The notes: generated by a model from the letters alone, not told the origin. Shown: positions 25,755 through 34,163, counted from the stretch's first letter. The stretch: 64,000 bases of DNA from Geosporobacter ferrireducens (GCF_001750685.1 NZ_CP017269.1:5728635-5792634), one strand, 5' to 3'. Numbers and translations: made by a program.

Positions 25755-26699
25755 TTATTGTTTACCGGTTTGCAGATATAATAAAATGCTAACCAGCGTA
25801 CATGCAGAAAATGCCAATTTTATCATAGGAGAAACATCCAGTGGGGTAAAGAATCCCTCGATTAATCCGGCAATGATTAGGAAAATAGCAGCTCCCAGCA
25901 AAAGCTTTATGCCCTCTTTCCCGTTTTTTACCACAACATCCAGCCTTTTATATTTACCAGGTATCAGTAGACCTTTACCCAAAAGCAGACCTGCACCACC
26001 TGCAATAAAAATAGCCGTTAATTCCAATATGCCATGGGGTAGAATAAGGGAAGCATATGCAACAAGATCACCATTTCCCCATACTAACCCTGTTAAAGCA
26101 CCTAAGATACAACCGTTAAAAAATAAAATATATAGAGTTCCTATGCCTAAGAATATTCCAAAGACAAAGGCCTTCAAACTTACTCCAATATTGTTAATCA
26201 TGATGATACTGGACATCAGAGGATAATCCCATTGCTTTGGAGTAAAACTGTAATCAATAGTTTCTAATATGCTTTTAGGGAGAAAGTATAAACTGGTGGA
26301 GGAATTCTGGATGACCATAAAAAAACTAATGAATCCACCCAATAGAAATACAAAAAAGCTTAAGTATATAGAAAAGCGATACCGATAGATTTGTTGAGGA
26401 AAACCAAAGCATATAAAATTCTTAAAATCATACCAAGGATTTTTTCTAACGGCATATAAATGATGGTGGGCGTTTCCCACTAAGTTGTTTAAATACTTTT
26501 CAAGCTTTGACCCGGGATAGTAGGTCCTTACATAGCCCAAATGATGACTGGCTGTCCTGAATAAATAAAGAAATCTATCGACTTTATCGGAACTTATACG
26601 CTGGATGTTGTTTTTATGGAATAAGTTAATGTGTTCTTCAAGTTCAATCCAATAGGCTTTGTTCATTTCGATGAATGCATTTTCTTTCAATATTATCAC
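25755..26699 (-). CDS. spoIIM: SpoIIM-family (DUF95) membrane protein
   Basis: 314 residues: a cytoplasmic N-terminal helical domain of about 115 residues, then about five membrane segments with family features (LPHGILELTAIFIAGGAGLLLGKGLL; GIFLGIGTLYILFFNGCILGALTG). True SpoIIM (part of the engulfment DMP complex) is about 210 residues; this longer form is the stand-alone DUF95 type often found with RDD proteins and MoxR/DUF58 operons. It lies antisense to that operon and divergent from the RDD gene (50 bp between starts), so a common control region is likely. A role in engulfment is not established. Confidence 0.8.
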   Translation of the reverse strand: MIILKENAFIEMNKAYWIELEEHINLFHKNNIQRISSDKVDRFLYLFRTASHHLGYVRTYYPGSKLEKYLNNLVGNAHHHLYAVRKNPWYDFKNFICFGFPQQIYRYRFSIYLSFFVFLLGGFISFFMVIQNSSTSLYFLPKSILETIDYSFTPKQWDYPLMSSIIMINNIGVSLKAFVFGIFLGIGTLYILFFNGCILGALTGLVWGNGDLVAYASLILPHGILELTAIFIAGGAGLLLGKGLLIPGKYKRLDVVVKNGKEGIKLLLGAAIFLIIAGLIEGFFTPLDVSPMIKLAFSACTLVSILLYLQTGKQ

Positions 26700-26749
26700 C
26701 TCGAAACTATTGTAACAAATTTTCTAATTAGTAAAAAGGAGGAATTTTT

Positions 26750-27436
26750 ATGAGAAGGGTCGTTATTACCACTCCGGAAAATATAGAGGTCGCCTATAGG
26801 CCTGCGGGGCCTGGAAGCCGTGTTGTGGCAGCATTTATAGATTATTTTATCCAGGGGCTCCTATATCTGTTGATTTTGCTGCTCTTAGCAGGAATGCATG
26901 ATCCTGTAGCGTATTTGGAATCACAGAGCTCCTATACGGTAGCCATTGCACTGCTCATTGTGTCATTCATCAATTATGGATATTTCACGCTACTAGAAAT
27001 GACTATGGATGGAAGAACTTTTGGAAAGAAATTATTAGGACTTAAGACGATCAGGAAAAACGGCCAGCCCATAGATATTAAACATTCGCTAATAAGAAAT
27101 CTCTTTAAAATATTTCTAGACAACTATATGATTGGAATTCTGATGATGCTCTTTAGAGAGGATGAATCTAGACTTGGAGATATCTTATCCTCCACGATGG
27201 TTATCGAAGAAGAAAAAGAAAACCTGCACTTTACCGATGCTATGCTCCCGGAAAATGTAAGAAAATATTTAGATGAGGAAGATATGACTTTACTGTTAAC
27301 CTATATGCAAGAAAAGAATGAGGTCATGGTAGAAGGAGAAAAATTAAAGGAGAAAATACAGGCCTATTTTACAAATAAATATGAAGGTATTGACGAAGAG
27401 GGTGTTCGTTGGATAGAAAATGAGTTAAACAGATAA
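26750..27436 (+). CDS. RDD-family membrane protein
   Basis: 228 residues. RDD signature YRPAGPGSRVVAAFIDYFIQG near residue 20, two helices, then GRTFGKKLLGLKTIRKNGQPI and IRNLFKIFLDNYM. The C-terminal 80 residues are charged and cytoplasmic. RDD proteins are small membrane transporters or partners of unclear function; pairing with a SpoIIM-like gene and a MoxR/DUF58 operon is common in bacteria. Start ATG 26750 after AAAAAGGAGGA. Confidence 0.82.
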   Translation: MRRVVITTPENIEVAYRPAGPGSRVVAAFIDYFIQGLLYLLILLLLAGMHDPVAYLESQSSYTVAIALLIVSFINYGYFTLLEMTMDGRTFGKKLLGLKTIRKNGQPIDIKHSLIRNLFKIFLDNYMIGILMMLFREDESRLGDILSSTMVIEEEKENLHFTDAMLPENVRKYLDEEDMTLLLTYMQEKNEVMVEGEKLKEKIQAYFTNKYEGIDEEGVRWIENELNR

Positions 27437-27647
27437 GGAAGCGAAGTCAATCGATATTCTAAGGCTTCTTCATTGCAGTCTGTATAGAATAAATATAACA
27501 GTTCGAGAAAATTTATTTATTTTTTCAAAAAATCGACTAAATTCCCCTTACTTCGACAATGCTTCTTGCATATAATATGTCTAGGACTTAAGAACTACAT
27601 ATTTAAGATTATATCGATTTAAAATCAAATTGCCGATACTAGTAAAC

Positions 27648-27735
27648 TTATCGAAAGATAAGGACACAAAGCTATGGGCCTACGGGAGAACTCTCCTATG
27701 GTTGCCAGGCTACCGAAGCATTTTGTCTAAGAAAA
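27648..27735 (+). ncRNA. Cyclic-di-GMP-I (GEMM) riboswitch
   Basis: The core reads GGACACAAAGCTATGGGCC, then CTCCTATGGTTGCCAGGC and TACCGAAG, the conserved GEMM-I pattern: ACAAAGC beside P1, a GNRA-like P2 arm, and GGTTGCCAGG..ACCG. P1 can form between GGACA and TGTCT (27724-27728). A terminator follows at 27773 and then an HD-GYP phosphodiesterase gene, so the ligand controls an enzyme that destroys the ligand. Confidence 0.88.
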
Positions 27736-27772
27736 AGGTTATTGTTTAGAGTACCTTATCTTTTAAGCTCTC

Positions 27773-27803
27773 AAGTATCTATGGCAACATAGATACTTTT
27801 TTT
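27773..27803 (+). terminator. Intrinsic terminator of the riboswitch leader
   Basis: AAGTATCTATG-GCAA-CATAGATACTT, a perfect 11-bp stem, followed by six or more T. It lies 44 bp before the HD-GYP start and is the likely expression platform. No sequence strictly exclusive with P1 was found, so whether c-di-GMP turns the gene on or off cannot be read. Confidence 0.85.
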
Positions 27804-27846
27804 AATATTGCTTAATGATAAGGACAGAGGAGGGAGATTTAAGGGG

Positions 27847-28878
27847 ATGATAATAAGAAGTAGCGATCTTAAAGAGGGGATGATACTAAAAAATGACATA
27901 TTAGGAAAAAATGGAATACTGCTTATTGCCCGTAAAGCAATTTTAACAGAAAAACATATCAAAAATATAAGAAAACTAAAAATTCCTTATGTTTGTGTTT
28001 TGGAGGAGGATAGGGAAGAGCAAATTCGAAGCAAAGATTTTCAATGGGAAAAAGAATACCATAAAGCTCTTTTAGCTGTTCAGTCGGTATTTCATAATGC
28101 TCGCCTCGGAAATAAGTTAGAATTAGATAAAATCCAACAGGCTATAGAACCCTTTATTAAAGAACTCATAAAAGATAATAATATTTTATCTAAAATAAGA
28201 AAAATAAATATTTTGGATCAGTATACCTACAGCCATTCTATAAATGTAGGTGTATTGGCTATAATCACTGGAAAATGGTTAGGTTTTCCCTTAAATGAAT
28301 TAAAAGAACTAACATTAGCAGGAATTTTGCATGATATTGGCAAATCTATGATACCCTTTGAAATATTAAACAAACCAGATAAGCTGACAGATGAAGAATT
28401 CAAAATGGTTAAAGCTCATGTGATCCATGGATACAATTATTTAAAAAAGACTCCAGGTATATCCGTGGATATACTTGATGGTATTCGCCAGCATCATGAA
28501 CGTATGGATGGAAGCGGGTACCCTTTGAATTTAAAAGGTTTTGAAATTCACAAATATGCGAGAGTTATTGCTGTTGTAGACACCTTTGATGCCATAATCT
28601 CTAAGAGACCTTATAAATCTAGAAAATCTCCCTTTGAAGCAATAGAGATTCTGCATAATAGCCTTTTTCATGCACTAGATTCTCATATTTGCAATGTTTT
28701 CTTAGATAATATTTTTCCACTGTATATAGGTAATTCTGTCAAATTAAACTCAAATGAAGTCGGAAAGATTGTAACAATCAATAAGTATCTACCAACCAAA
28801 CCCTTAGTGAAGGTAGATGATAAGTTTATTGATCTATCTAAAAACAGCAACTATGAAATTGTAGACTTGATGATTTAG
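27847..28878 (+). CDS. HD-GYP cyclic-di-GMP phosphodiesterase
   Basis: 343 residues. An N-terminal regulatory region (SSDLKEGMILKNDILGKNG) is followed by an HD-GYP domain with all motifs: HDIGK near residue 162, KAHVIHGY, HHERMDGSGYP near 218-228, and DTFDAIISKRPYK. This should hydrolyse c-di-GMP. Start ATG 27847 after GGAGGGAG; an in-frame ATG at 27808 is part of the leader. The c-di-GMP-I riboswitch directly upstream implies feedback. A paralogue with the same leader lies at 36769-37731. Confidence 0.9.
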   Translation: MIIRSSDLKEGMILKNDILGKNGILLIARKAILTEKHIKNIRKLKIPYVCVLEEDREEQIRSKDFQWEKEYHKALLAVQSVFHNARLGNKLELDKIQQAIEPFIKELIKDNNILSKIRKINILDQYTYSHSINVGVLAIITGKWLGFPLNELKELTLAGILHDIGKSMIPFEILNKPDKLTDEEFKMVKAHVIHGYNYLKKTPGISVDILDGIRQHHERMDGSGYPLNLKGFEIHKYARVIAVVDTFDAIISKRPYKSRKSPFEAIEILHNSLFHALDSHICNVFLDNIFPLYIGNSVKLNSNEVGKIVTINKYLPTKPLVKVDDKFIDLSKNSNYEIVDLMI

Positions 28879-28910
28879 ATCAAAATAATTTACTTAAGGT
28901 TTATGCATTT

Positions 28911-28963
28911 AAACCGCCATTGCCTTTGGTACGATTCAACGTACCGTTGTAACGGCGGTTTTT
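28911..28963 (+). terminator. Intrinsic terminator after HD-GYP gene
   Basis: AAACCGCC pairs with GGCGGTTT around an inner GGTACG/CGTACC hairpin, ending in TTTTT. Confidence 0.8.
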
Positions 28964-29098
28964 ATATGGGTGCTGTTTTACGCATTCAACTTATATTTGC
29001 TTGATAATCAGCTATCCATATTGGATATGTGATTTATAACAATAGGGCATAGTACAAACCGAATATTTCATACATTGTATCAGAAGGAGGGGGGTCTG

Positions 29099-29287
29099 AT
29101 GCAAGAGTACGCAAGAACATATAAAATCGAGGGAACCACAGTTCATATCGTGGCACCGGCTCCTAAATCCAAAGAGGAAATTGACAGAATTTTAAAAGAT
29201 TATCATCAGGCCGGGTGGGAGATTATCATGGAATTAATGGAGAAATCCAAAAAATCATGCAATTTTTCTAAAGCATTCATGAAATAA
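29099..29287 (+). CDS. Small hypothetical protein (62 residues)
   Basis: Start ATG 29099 after AAGGAGGGGGG, a very strong site. Sequence MQEYARTYKIEGTTVHIVAP, then SKEEIDRILKDYHQAGWEII, ending basic and Cys-containing. The motif EIDRILKDYHQAGWEI resembles short phage- or element-associated clostridial proteins, but I cannot name a family. It is followed 42 bp later by a 149-residue unknown gene in the same direction, so they may be a pair. Confidence 0.65.
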   Translation: MQEYARTYKIEGTTVHIVAPAPKSKEEIDRILKDYHQAGWEIIMELMEKSKKSCNFSKAFMK

Positions 29288-29329
29288 TTCCGAAAACAAT
29301 ATTGTATATATTGGGAAAGGAGAGTATTT

Positions 29330-29779
29330 ATGGATATTACTGCACAATATGGTATACAGACAACCTATACTGGAAGAAAAATTGCACTGAACAAGCATAA
29401 TAATGTAAAAGAATTTTCTTTAACAGAAGATGAGAAGACTAAAAAGCAACCAGACAATATGAACAGAGATGCCTGGAAAGAACTAGCGGAAAAGTATAAT
29501 ATAAGGAATGCTTCATTTGATGAACTTAGTGAAATTTCTACTACACTCTACCAATCCGGTGAGATATCTTTGTTTGAGCATGCGCTATTAACTTTTGATC
29601 CTAGTAAATCTCTTCAATCAATTAAGCCGAATCTTTGCTTAACAAAAGCAAATTCTGAGGAAAAGAGAGATTGGATTACAGAATATACAACAAGGGCAGA
29701 AAGAGATTTGAAAATGGGGAATATGAAGGGTTATACGAACAATAAACAGATACAAAAGATTTTAGAACATCTGATATAG
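29330..29779 (+). CDS. Hypothetical protein (149 residues)
   Basis: Soluble, charged protein starting MDITAQYGIQTTYTGRKIAL after GGAAAGGAGAG. The middle reads MNRDAWKELAEKYNIRNASFDELSEISTTLYQSGEISLFEHALL, and the tail RAERDLKMGNMKGYTNNKQI is predicted helical. I do not recognise the family. No membrane or signal sequence. A terminator follows at 29876. Confidence 0.65.
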   Translation: MDITAQYGIQTTYTGRKIALNKHNNVKEFSLTEDEKTKKQPDNMNRDAWKELAEKYNIRNASFDELSEISTTLYQSGEISLFEHALLTFDPSKSLQSIKPNLCLTKANSEEKRDWITEYTTRAERDLKMGNMKGYTNNKQIQKILEHLI

Positions 29780-29875
29780 AGATTAAGATATCCATAATGT
29801 TTAATAAGAATTGTTATCAGCTTACTTAGAAAAGAATTTCTAAGCGAAGTCAGATAAATACTACAAATTGCAATA

Positions 29876-29918
29876 AAGAAAAAGATCTATAGCCGTGAAC
29901 TATTAGATCTTTTTCTTT
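29876..29918 (+). terminator. Intrinsic terminator
   Basis: AAAGAAAAAGATCTA pairs with TAGATCTTTTTCTTT across a 14-nt loop. The A/T arms would work in both directions. Confidence 0.75.
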
Positions 29919-30038
29919 ATCTTCCTATTATTGTATAAAAATTTCCATTGTGGTACCATTGGATTATGGCTTAATATAACTTATTTGTAAAAAGCTGATA
30001 ATTGATATTATATCTTTATATATACTAGGAGATTGAGA

Positions 30039-30095
30039 ATGAAAGTTGAGTTTAATTTTATTGAGGCTTTAATCAATTCAATTGAAAATAAATAG
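30039..30095 (+). CDS. Possible 18-residue leader peptide
   Basis: ATG after AGGAGATTGAGA; encodes MKVEFNFIEALINSIENK. It lies 43 bp before the flavoprotein gene. The good ribosome-binding site is the only support. Confidence 0.3.
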   Translation: MKVEFNFIEALINSIENK

Positions 30096-30137
30096 GTAAT
30101 TTGTATATTCGTTTACCTAAAGAGGAGAGAGAATAAT

Positions 30138-31178
30138 ATGTATGATGTTATTGTAATAGGTGCCGGTCCTGCAGGAAGTAGTGCTGCTAAAGAATTAGCC
30201 AGTAATGGATATGCTGTCTTATTAGTTGAAAAGATGAAAATGCCAAGAGAAAAATCTTGTTCAGGAATTTTAATAAAAAAATCAATGGATTTAGTGCAGC
30301 ATTATTTTGGAGAAGAAACGCCTAAATTTGTTCAATGCACACCGACCGACAATAGAGGCATGATATTTATAAATGACAAGGGCGAAGAATTTCGCTTCGA
30401 GCAAGAGGGTTTAAATATCTGGAGAAGTTCCTTTGACCATTGGCTTGCTGAAAAAGCACAGGAAGCAGGTGCGGAAGTACGTCAATCGACAACTGCAATT
30501 TCCTGCGAAGAAAAGGATGATTGCATAGTAGTGCAATTTAAAAATGATAAAATATATTATGAAACCGCAAAGTTTGTTATTGCCTGCGACGGAGCAGTCA
30601 GTACAATCAAGCGCAAATTATTGGGTACACCGGGAAATTATATTACTACCTATCAGACATTCAACAAGGGCACAATAGATTTGGATCCCCACTACTTTTA
30701 TGCGTATTTACAGCCCCGGCTTTCTGAATATGACGCATGGTTCAACGTAAAAGACGATGATTTAATCTTCGGTGTTGCAGTGAAGGATACAAGCCGCCTT
30801 GAACACTATCATTCTGAATTTATATCCTATATGTACACACAGCACAATGTGAAAATTGAGAAGCAGGTAAAATCCGAACAATGGATTATGCCGCACATCA
30901 TGCCCGGATGCCCGGTTGATTTTTGCAAGGGCAGAGTTTTATTCGCTGGTGAAACGGCAGGTTTTCTGAATCCCATGGGCGAGGGCATTTCCAGTGGACT
31001 AGAAAGTGGACATGCCGCAGCTCAGGCCATTATGCAAACTTCTAGAAAAAGTCATATGCCGGATGAACACGCCCTGCTCAGCGCTTATCGAGAGAATACG
31101 GCAGAATTGAGAACTTATATGTTAAGGCAATGGCGCTTCGTTGCAAGCATTGCCTCTACTTTTTCGCATATGAAATAG
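30138..31178 (+). CDS. Geranylgeranyl-reductase-like FAD-dependent oxidoreductase
   Basis: 346 residues. FAD-binding start DVIVIGAGPAGSSAAKELASNGYAVLLVEK, then PREKSCSGILIKKS and VLFAGETAGFLNPMGEGISSGLESG, the last being typical of the geranylgeranyl/digeranylgeranyl reductase and related halogenase-like flavoproteins. The family reduces isoprenoid double bonds, but many clostridial members are uncharacterised. Start ATG 30138 after AGAGGAGAGAG. From about 30.7 kb the codon use becomes more G/C-rich than in the 5' part, an oddity worth noting. No operon partner. Confidence 0.75.
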   Translation: MYDVIVIGAGPAGSSAAKELASNGYAVLLVEKMKMPREKSCSGILIKKSMDLVQHYFGEETPKFVQCTPTDNRGMIFINDKGEEFRFEQEGLNIWRSSFDHWLAEKAQEAGAEVRQSTTAISCEEKDDCIVVQFKNDKIYYETAKFVIACDGAVSTIKRKLLGTPGNYITTYQTFNKGTIDLDPHYFYAYLQPRLSEYDAWFNVKDDDLIFGVAVKDTSRLEHYHSEFISYMYTQHNVKIEKQVKSEQWIMPHIMPGCPVDFCKGRVLFAGETAGFLNPMGEGISSGLESGHAAAQAIMQTSRKSHMPDEHALLSAYRENTAELRTYMLRQWRFVASIASTFSHMK

Positions 31179-31358
31179 CGCTCTTTAGTGTTATATATCG
31201 GGAGAACACTGTTCTCCCTTGCGGTAATGGTAAGACAACACTTTGTATATGAGTATATTATCTCCGGAAATTTTTTTAAAAAAGGGTTGTAGTATAAAAA
31301 CACATTGGTATACTGAATATAACGGCGCCGTAAATAAAACGAAAAAGGAGATTTATTT

Positions 31359-31835
31359 ATGGAACAATTTACTGTAAAACCAATCGGAAAAGTCTGTGTA
31401 GATGACAATGGCACACGCCTGGAATTAGACAAAGAGTATATCCCTGCTCTTACTAATCTTGAAGGGTTCGGCTATATCAATGTTCTCTGGTGGTTTGACC
31501 AATGCGACCAATCAGACGCTCGCTCAAAACTAATTGAAAAAAGCCCGTATAAAAATTCCCCGGAGATGTTAGGAACTTTTGCAACACGTTCTCCTGAGCG
31601 CCCAAACCCTATCGCTCTAAGCTGCAGCTATGTCACTTATATCGATTCTCAAAACGGCATCATTGGCTTAGCCTATATTGATGCCGAGAACGGAACCCCT
31701 GTTCTAGACATCAAACCTTACACACCCAGCCTTGATAGGGTAGAGCATCCATCCGTACCGGAATGGTGTTCCCATTGGCCTAAAAATGTGGAGGATTCTG
31801 GAGACTTTGACTGGAGTGCAGTCTTTAACTTCTAG
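31359..31835 (+). CDS. trmO: tRNA m6t6A37 methyltransferase TrmO (TsaA/YaeB family)
   Basis: 158 residues, the single-domain form. Signature motifs: VKPIGKVCVDD at the start, LEGFGYINVLWWFDQCD, LGTFATRSPERPNPIALS near residues 70-87, and DGTPVLDIKPY-like ENGTPVLDIKPYTPSLD. TrmO methylates N6-threonylcarbamoyladenosine at tRNA position 37 using SAM. E. coli TrmO has an extra C-terminal domain that is absent here, as in many Firmicutes. Some TsaA-like proteins next to metal or cofactor genes have other roles, but no such neighbour exists here. Start ATG after AAAAAGGAG; terminator at 31868. Confidence 0.8.
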   Translation: MEQFTVKPIGKVCVDDNGTRLELDKEYIPALTNLEGFGYINVLWWFDQCDQSDARSKLIEKSPYKNSPEMLGTFATRSPERPNPIALSCSYVTYIDSQNGIIGLAYIDAENGTPVLDIKPYTPSLDRVEHPSVPEWCSHWPKNVEDSGDFDWSAVFNF

Positions 31836-31867
31836 TGCTTAGTGTAAAATCCGCTTAAATTTATTTA

Positions 31868-31903
31868 AAAAGTCCGGTTTGATTTTCCAAAACCGGACTT
31901 TCT
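31868..31903 (+). terminator. Intrinsic terminator after trmO
   Basis: AAAGTCCGGTTT pairs with AAACCGGACTTT around a short loop; short T-run. Confidence 0.8.
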
Positions 31904-31972
31904 GATGCGTTGCATAGGTTTGTATCCGCAATTCAATTACTTATATTAGCGAAATCGGAGGTAGGGATATAG

Positions 31973-33001
31973 ATGAAAATATACTATAATGCCAGTCTAT
32001 GGGCCAAAGAAAAAGGCCTTTGCGGAGTACCCCAAAGAGTAAACTGGCAATTTAAATACGCAGGGACCAGGCACTGCATTCCTGTGATCTATCGCTTTTC
32101 AAAGGGCATCGTTTTCGATGTCATCACCTTTTTGGATGAAGTAAAGCTCCGTGAATTTTTTGAAAAGTATGAAGCCATCGGGGAAACACTGACTCCATTG
32201 CAGCAGCGTTGTGCAGAGCAGGAACATCCTTATCGGGCTATGTCAATCAAAGAAATATGGATAAATGGGAAACGAACAGAAGGCGGATATTCTTCCAGCA
32301 GTGCTGTCAGCATACCCTGGGCACGGCAGGACGATAGGCTGGCCCTTGTGCAAAACGCATATTCCTCCATTCTAAAGGATACGGCCTGTTTTGCTTGCCA
32401 GCGTTTTTGCGTGCCGTATTCTGAAACAGACTCCAAAATGCAAAAATTACTGCGTTTTTTCCGGCTTAACAGAATAAACAGTGTAAAACTGTCTACGTGT
32501 CCTGTACAATGGTTTTCTCCTTTAGATATTCATTTTGAAATGTCCGGCAAGGGAGAGCGAAAAGAGGTTTGCTTTGTACACCCTAAAACCGGAGTTACGC
32601 ATACATTGTACTTCCAAAATGCAGAGCTTGTAGAAATGTCAATGGACAGGGACGGAAAACACAGCCTTTACACGATGCAGGCCATGTATGAAATAGAGCC
32701 TGCTTTACCTCAGGGAGACTCCTTGCAGTTTAATAGCAGCATTCAATACACAGCGTCTTCAGAAGATAGGTTTAGCCTTACAGAAGCCTCTTCAATTGGT
32801 ATCATTGGCGGAGCATGCGGCGCCACAGCCATTTTTGCTACAGCAAAGAATAAAGAAGCAACGGTTCCCCAGGGTTTACATGGATTACCCTTATATAGCT
32901 GTTTCTCTGTTCCAGGTTTTCATAAGAAAGAAACCTTGCATTTTATTCTTGAAGGTATCAATATAAAAGACTGTGACAGCAAGGAGTATAGCTTTCAGTA
33001 G
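31973..33001 (+). CDS. Hypothetical protein (342 residues), no family recognised
   Basis: Soluble protein beginning MKIYYNASLWAKEKGLCGVP with a good ribosome-binding site (CGGAGGTAGGG). Eight cysteines, including FACQRFCVPY near residue 145, no membrane segment except a weakly hydrophobic IGIIGGACGATAIFATA near 275. It reads as two beta-rich halves (HFEMSGKGERKEVCFVHPKTG; LQFNSSIQYTASSEDRF). The gene is slightly richer in G/C than its surroundings. It stands alone between two terminators. Function unknown. Confidence 0.6.
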   Translation: MKIYYNASLWAKEKGLCGVPQRVNWQFKYAGTRHCIPVIYRFSKGIVFDVITFLDEVKLREFFEKYEAIGETLTPLQQRCAEQEHPYRAMSIKEIWINGKRTEGGYSSSSAVSIPWARQDDRLALVQNAYSSILKDTACFACQRFCVPYSETDSKMQKLLRFFRLNRINSVKLSTCPVQWFSPLDIHFEMSGKGERKEVCFVHPKTGVTHTLYFQNAELVEMSMDRDGKHSLYTMQAMYEIEPALPQGDSLQFNSSIQYTASSEDRFSLTEASSIGIIGGACGATAIFATAKNKEATVPQGLHGLPLYSCFSVPGFHKKETLHFILEGINIKDCDSKEYSFQ

Positions 33002-33096
33002 CCGGTTGCCAGCCCTTGGTTCAACTCGTTTTCATCATTTATCAAAAAGCGATTGGAAAGCTGTTTTATAATATAAACAAATGGGAGGATAAGTAT

Positions 33097-33363
33097 ATGG
33101 TACAAAAACTGGGAAAAGCAATTATCTTTATTGTTTCTTTGTTTTTAGGCGGCAGCACAATCATGTTTGTTGGATTTTATAAAGGACATGATATAGCAGT
33201 AAGTTTATCGAGGCCGGCTGGTGCAACGGGATGGACAACATCACAGGAACTTATTTTTAGTTGTACCTATATTCCGGTAATAATGGGAGCATCTTTAATA
33301 TTATTATCAATTTTATTTTCCACAGTTTTATTTATGAAATGGATTAATAAGACCAATCATTGA
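33097..33363 (+). CDS. Small membrane protein (88 residues)
   Basis: ATG 33097 after GGGAGGA is preferred over the longer frame from 33016. Two membrane helices (GKAIIFIVSLFLGGSTIMFVGF and YIPVIMGASLILLSILFSTVLFM) separated by a polar loop (RPAGATGWTTSQ). No family recognised. Terminator directly downstream. Confidence 0.6.
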   Translation: MVQKLGKAIIFIVSLFLGGSTIMFVGFYKGHDIAVSLSRPAGATGWTTSQELIFSCTYIPVIMGASLILLSILFSTVLFMKWINKTNH

Positions 33364-33376
33364 TAACCGTAATAGA

Positions 33377-33411
33377 AAAGTACCCTATTTTTCGAAAGGG
33401 GTACTTTTTTC
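33377..33411 (+). terminator. Intrinsic terminator after small membrane gene
   Basis: AAAAGTACCC pairs with GGGGTACTTTT, followed by TTTT. Confidence 0.85.
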
Positions 33412-33538
33412 CTGTTTATAATTCTATTATTAATAGGTAGATAGAACTAATTACACTATTTGGCGAGATTCTCTCTTTACATAAAACGACAATATTTGCT
33501 AATATAAATTTAACTCAAACTTGGGAGGTTGTCATAAG

Positions 33539-33655
33539 ATGAGATTAATCAAAACATACCTCAATAAATGGTTATTTGAAAAGGTAGTTCCGATAGAGAA
33601 GCTTTCTTTATATCTACTAGCCGGCAATATTAGAAGAACTTCCTTTAATAGATAA
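33539..33655 (+). CDS. Possible 38-residue protein upstream of the second sigK 3' copy
   Basis: ATG 33539 about 10 bp after GGGAGG; encodes MRLIKTYLNKWLFEKVVPIE followed by KLSLYLLAGNIRRTSFNR. A terminator hairpin follows 15 bp after the stop. The complete initiation signal and terminator argue for a real small transcription unit; function unknown. Confidence 0.4.
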   Translation: MRLIKTYLNKWLFEKVVPIEKLSLYLLAGNIRRTSFNR

Positions 33656-33669
33656 AGATTCCCCTCCTC

Positions 33670-33698
33670 AATATCCCTAATGCTAGGGATATTCTTTT
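33670..33698 (+). terminator. Intrinsic terminator
   Basis: AATATCCCTA-ATGC-TAGGGATATT, a perfect 10-bp stem, then CTTTT. It isolates the truncated sigK copy from upstream transcription. Confidence 0.8.
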
Positions 33699-33731
33699 AT
33701 AAAAAGGCAATCAATAAGTTGATAACCTATT

Positions 33732-34040
33732 GAAGGGAATGAAATCTCTTTAATAGATATACTTGGTACAGAAACAGATGAGGTTCTTGAAGAAGTAGAA
33801 CTAAAGATTCAAGTAAAGAAGCTCTATCAAAAAATGGCTAAAGTACTGAGAAGCAGAGAGCGAACGGTTATCGAACTACGATACGGTTTAGCAAACGGAG
33901 CCAGTAAGACACAAAGAGAGATTGCAAAGCTATTGGGAATTTCGCGTTCCTACGTATCCCGAATCGAAAAAAGAGCCATCAAAAAATTGAGTAAAGCTTT
34001 CAACTGCAATACAGAACCCATTATAGAGGATGATGAATAA
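33732..34040 (+). pseudogene. sigK: Second copy of the sigK 3' end (truncated)
   Basis: 102 codons plus stop, from EGNEISLIDILGTETDE to TEPIIEDDE, covering the end of region 3 and all of region 4. Compared by hand with 11810-12112 it has only two amino-acid differences (GGSK to GASK, CTTE to CNTE) but about 42 silent codon changes. There is no start with a ribosome-binding site; in-frame stops (TGA, TAA) lie two codons before the shared part. CCTATTG just upstream matches DPIG of the intact gene, so a 12-bp internal deletion and decay further upstream are possible. Contains GGGAATGAAATC (33735-33746), identical to the right attachment sequence, in the same frame. Confidence 0.85.
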
Positions 34041-34163
34041 AGCCTTATTAAAAATCTTCTAAGATGTCCTCCTTACCTAATAAAGAGATTGATTTTTACA
34101 TATCTTTCTCCTTCAAAACTATGATATAATTTAGCTGTATACTTCAAAAAGGGGGAAGCAAAG

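Larger units (their letters stand above)
29780..30137. other. Non-coding gap with terminator and a short leader ORF
   Basis: Holds the terminator at 29876-29918, an A/T-rich promoter-like stretch, and an 18-codon ORF at 30039-30095. Nothing else recognised. Confidence 0.5.

Noticed and set aside
12113..33731. The stretch between the two sigK 3' copies as one large integrated element
   Set aside because: It contains no integrase, phage or conjugation genes, and holds ordinary-looking genes (galU, MoxR operon, trmO). The two copies frame it, but an insertion model lacks a recombinase and clear ends; kept only as a possible rearrangement.
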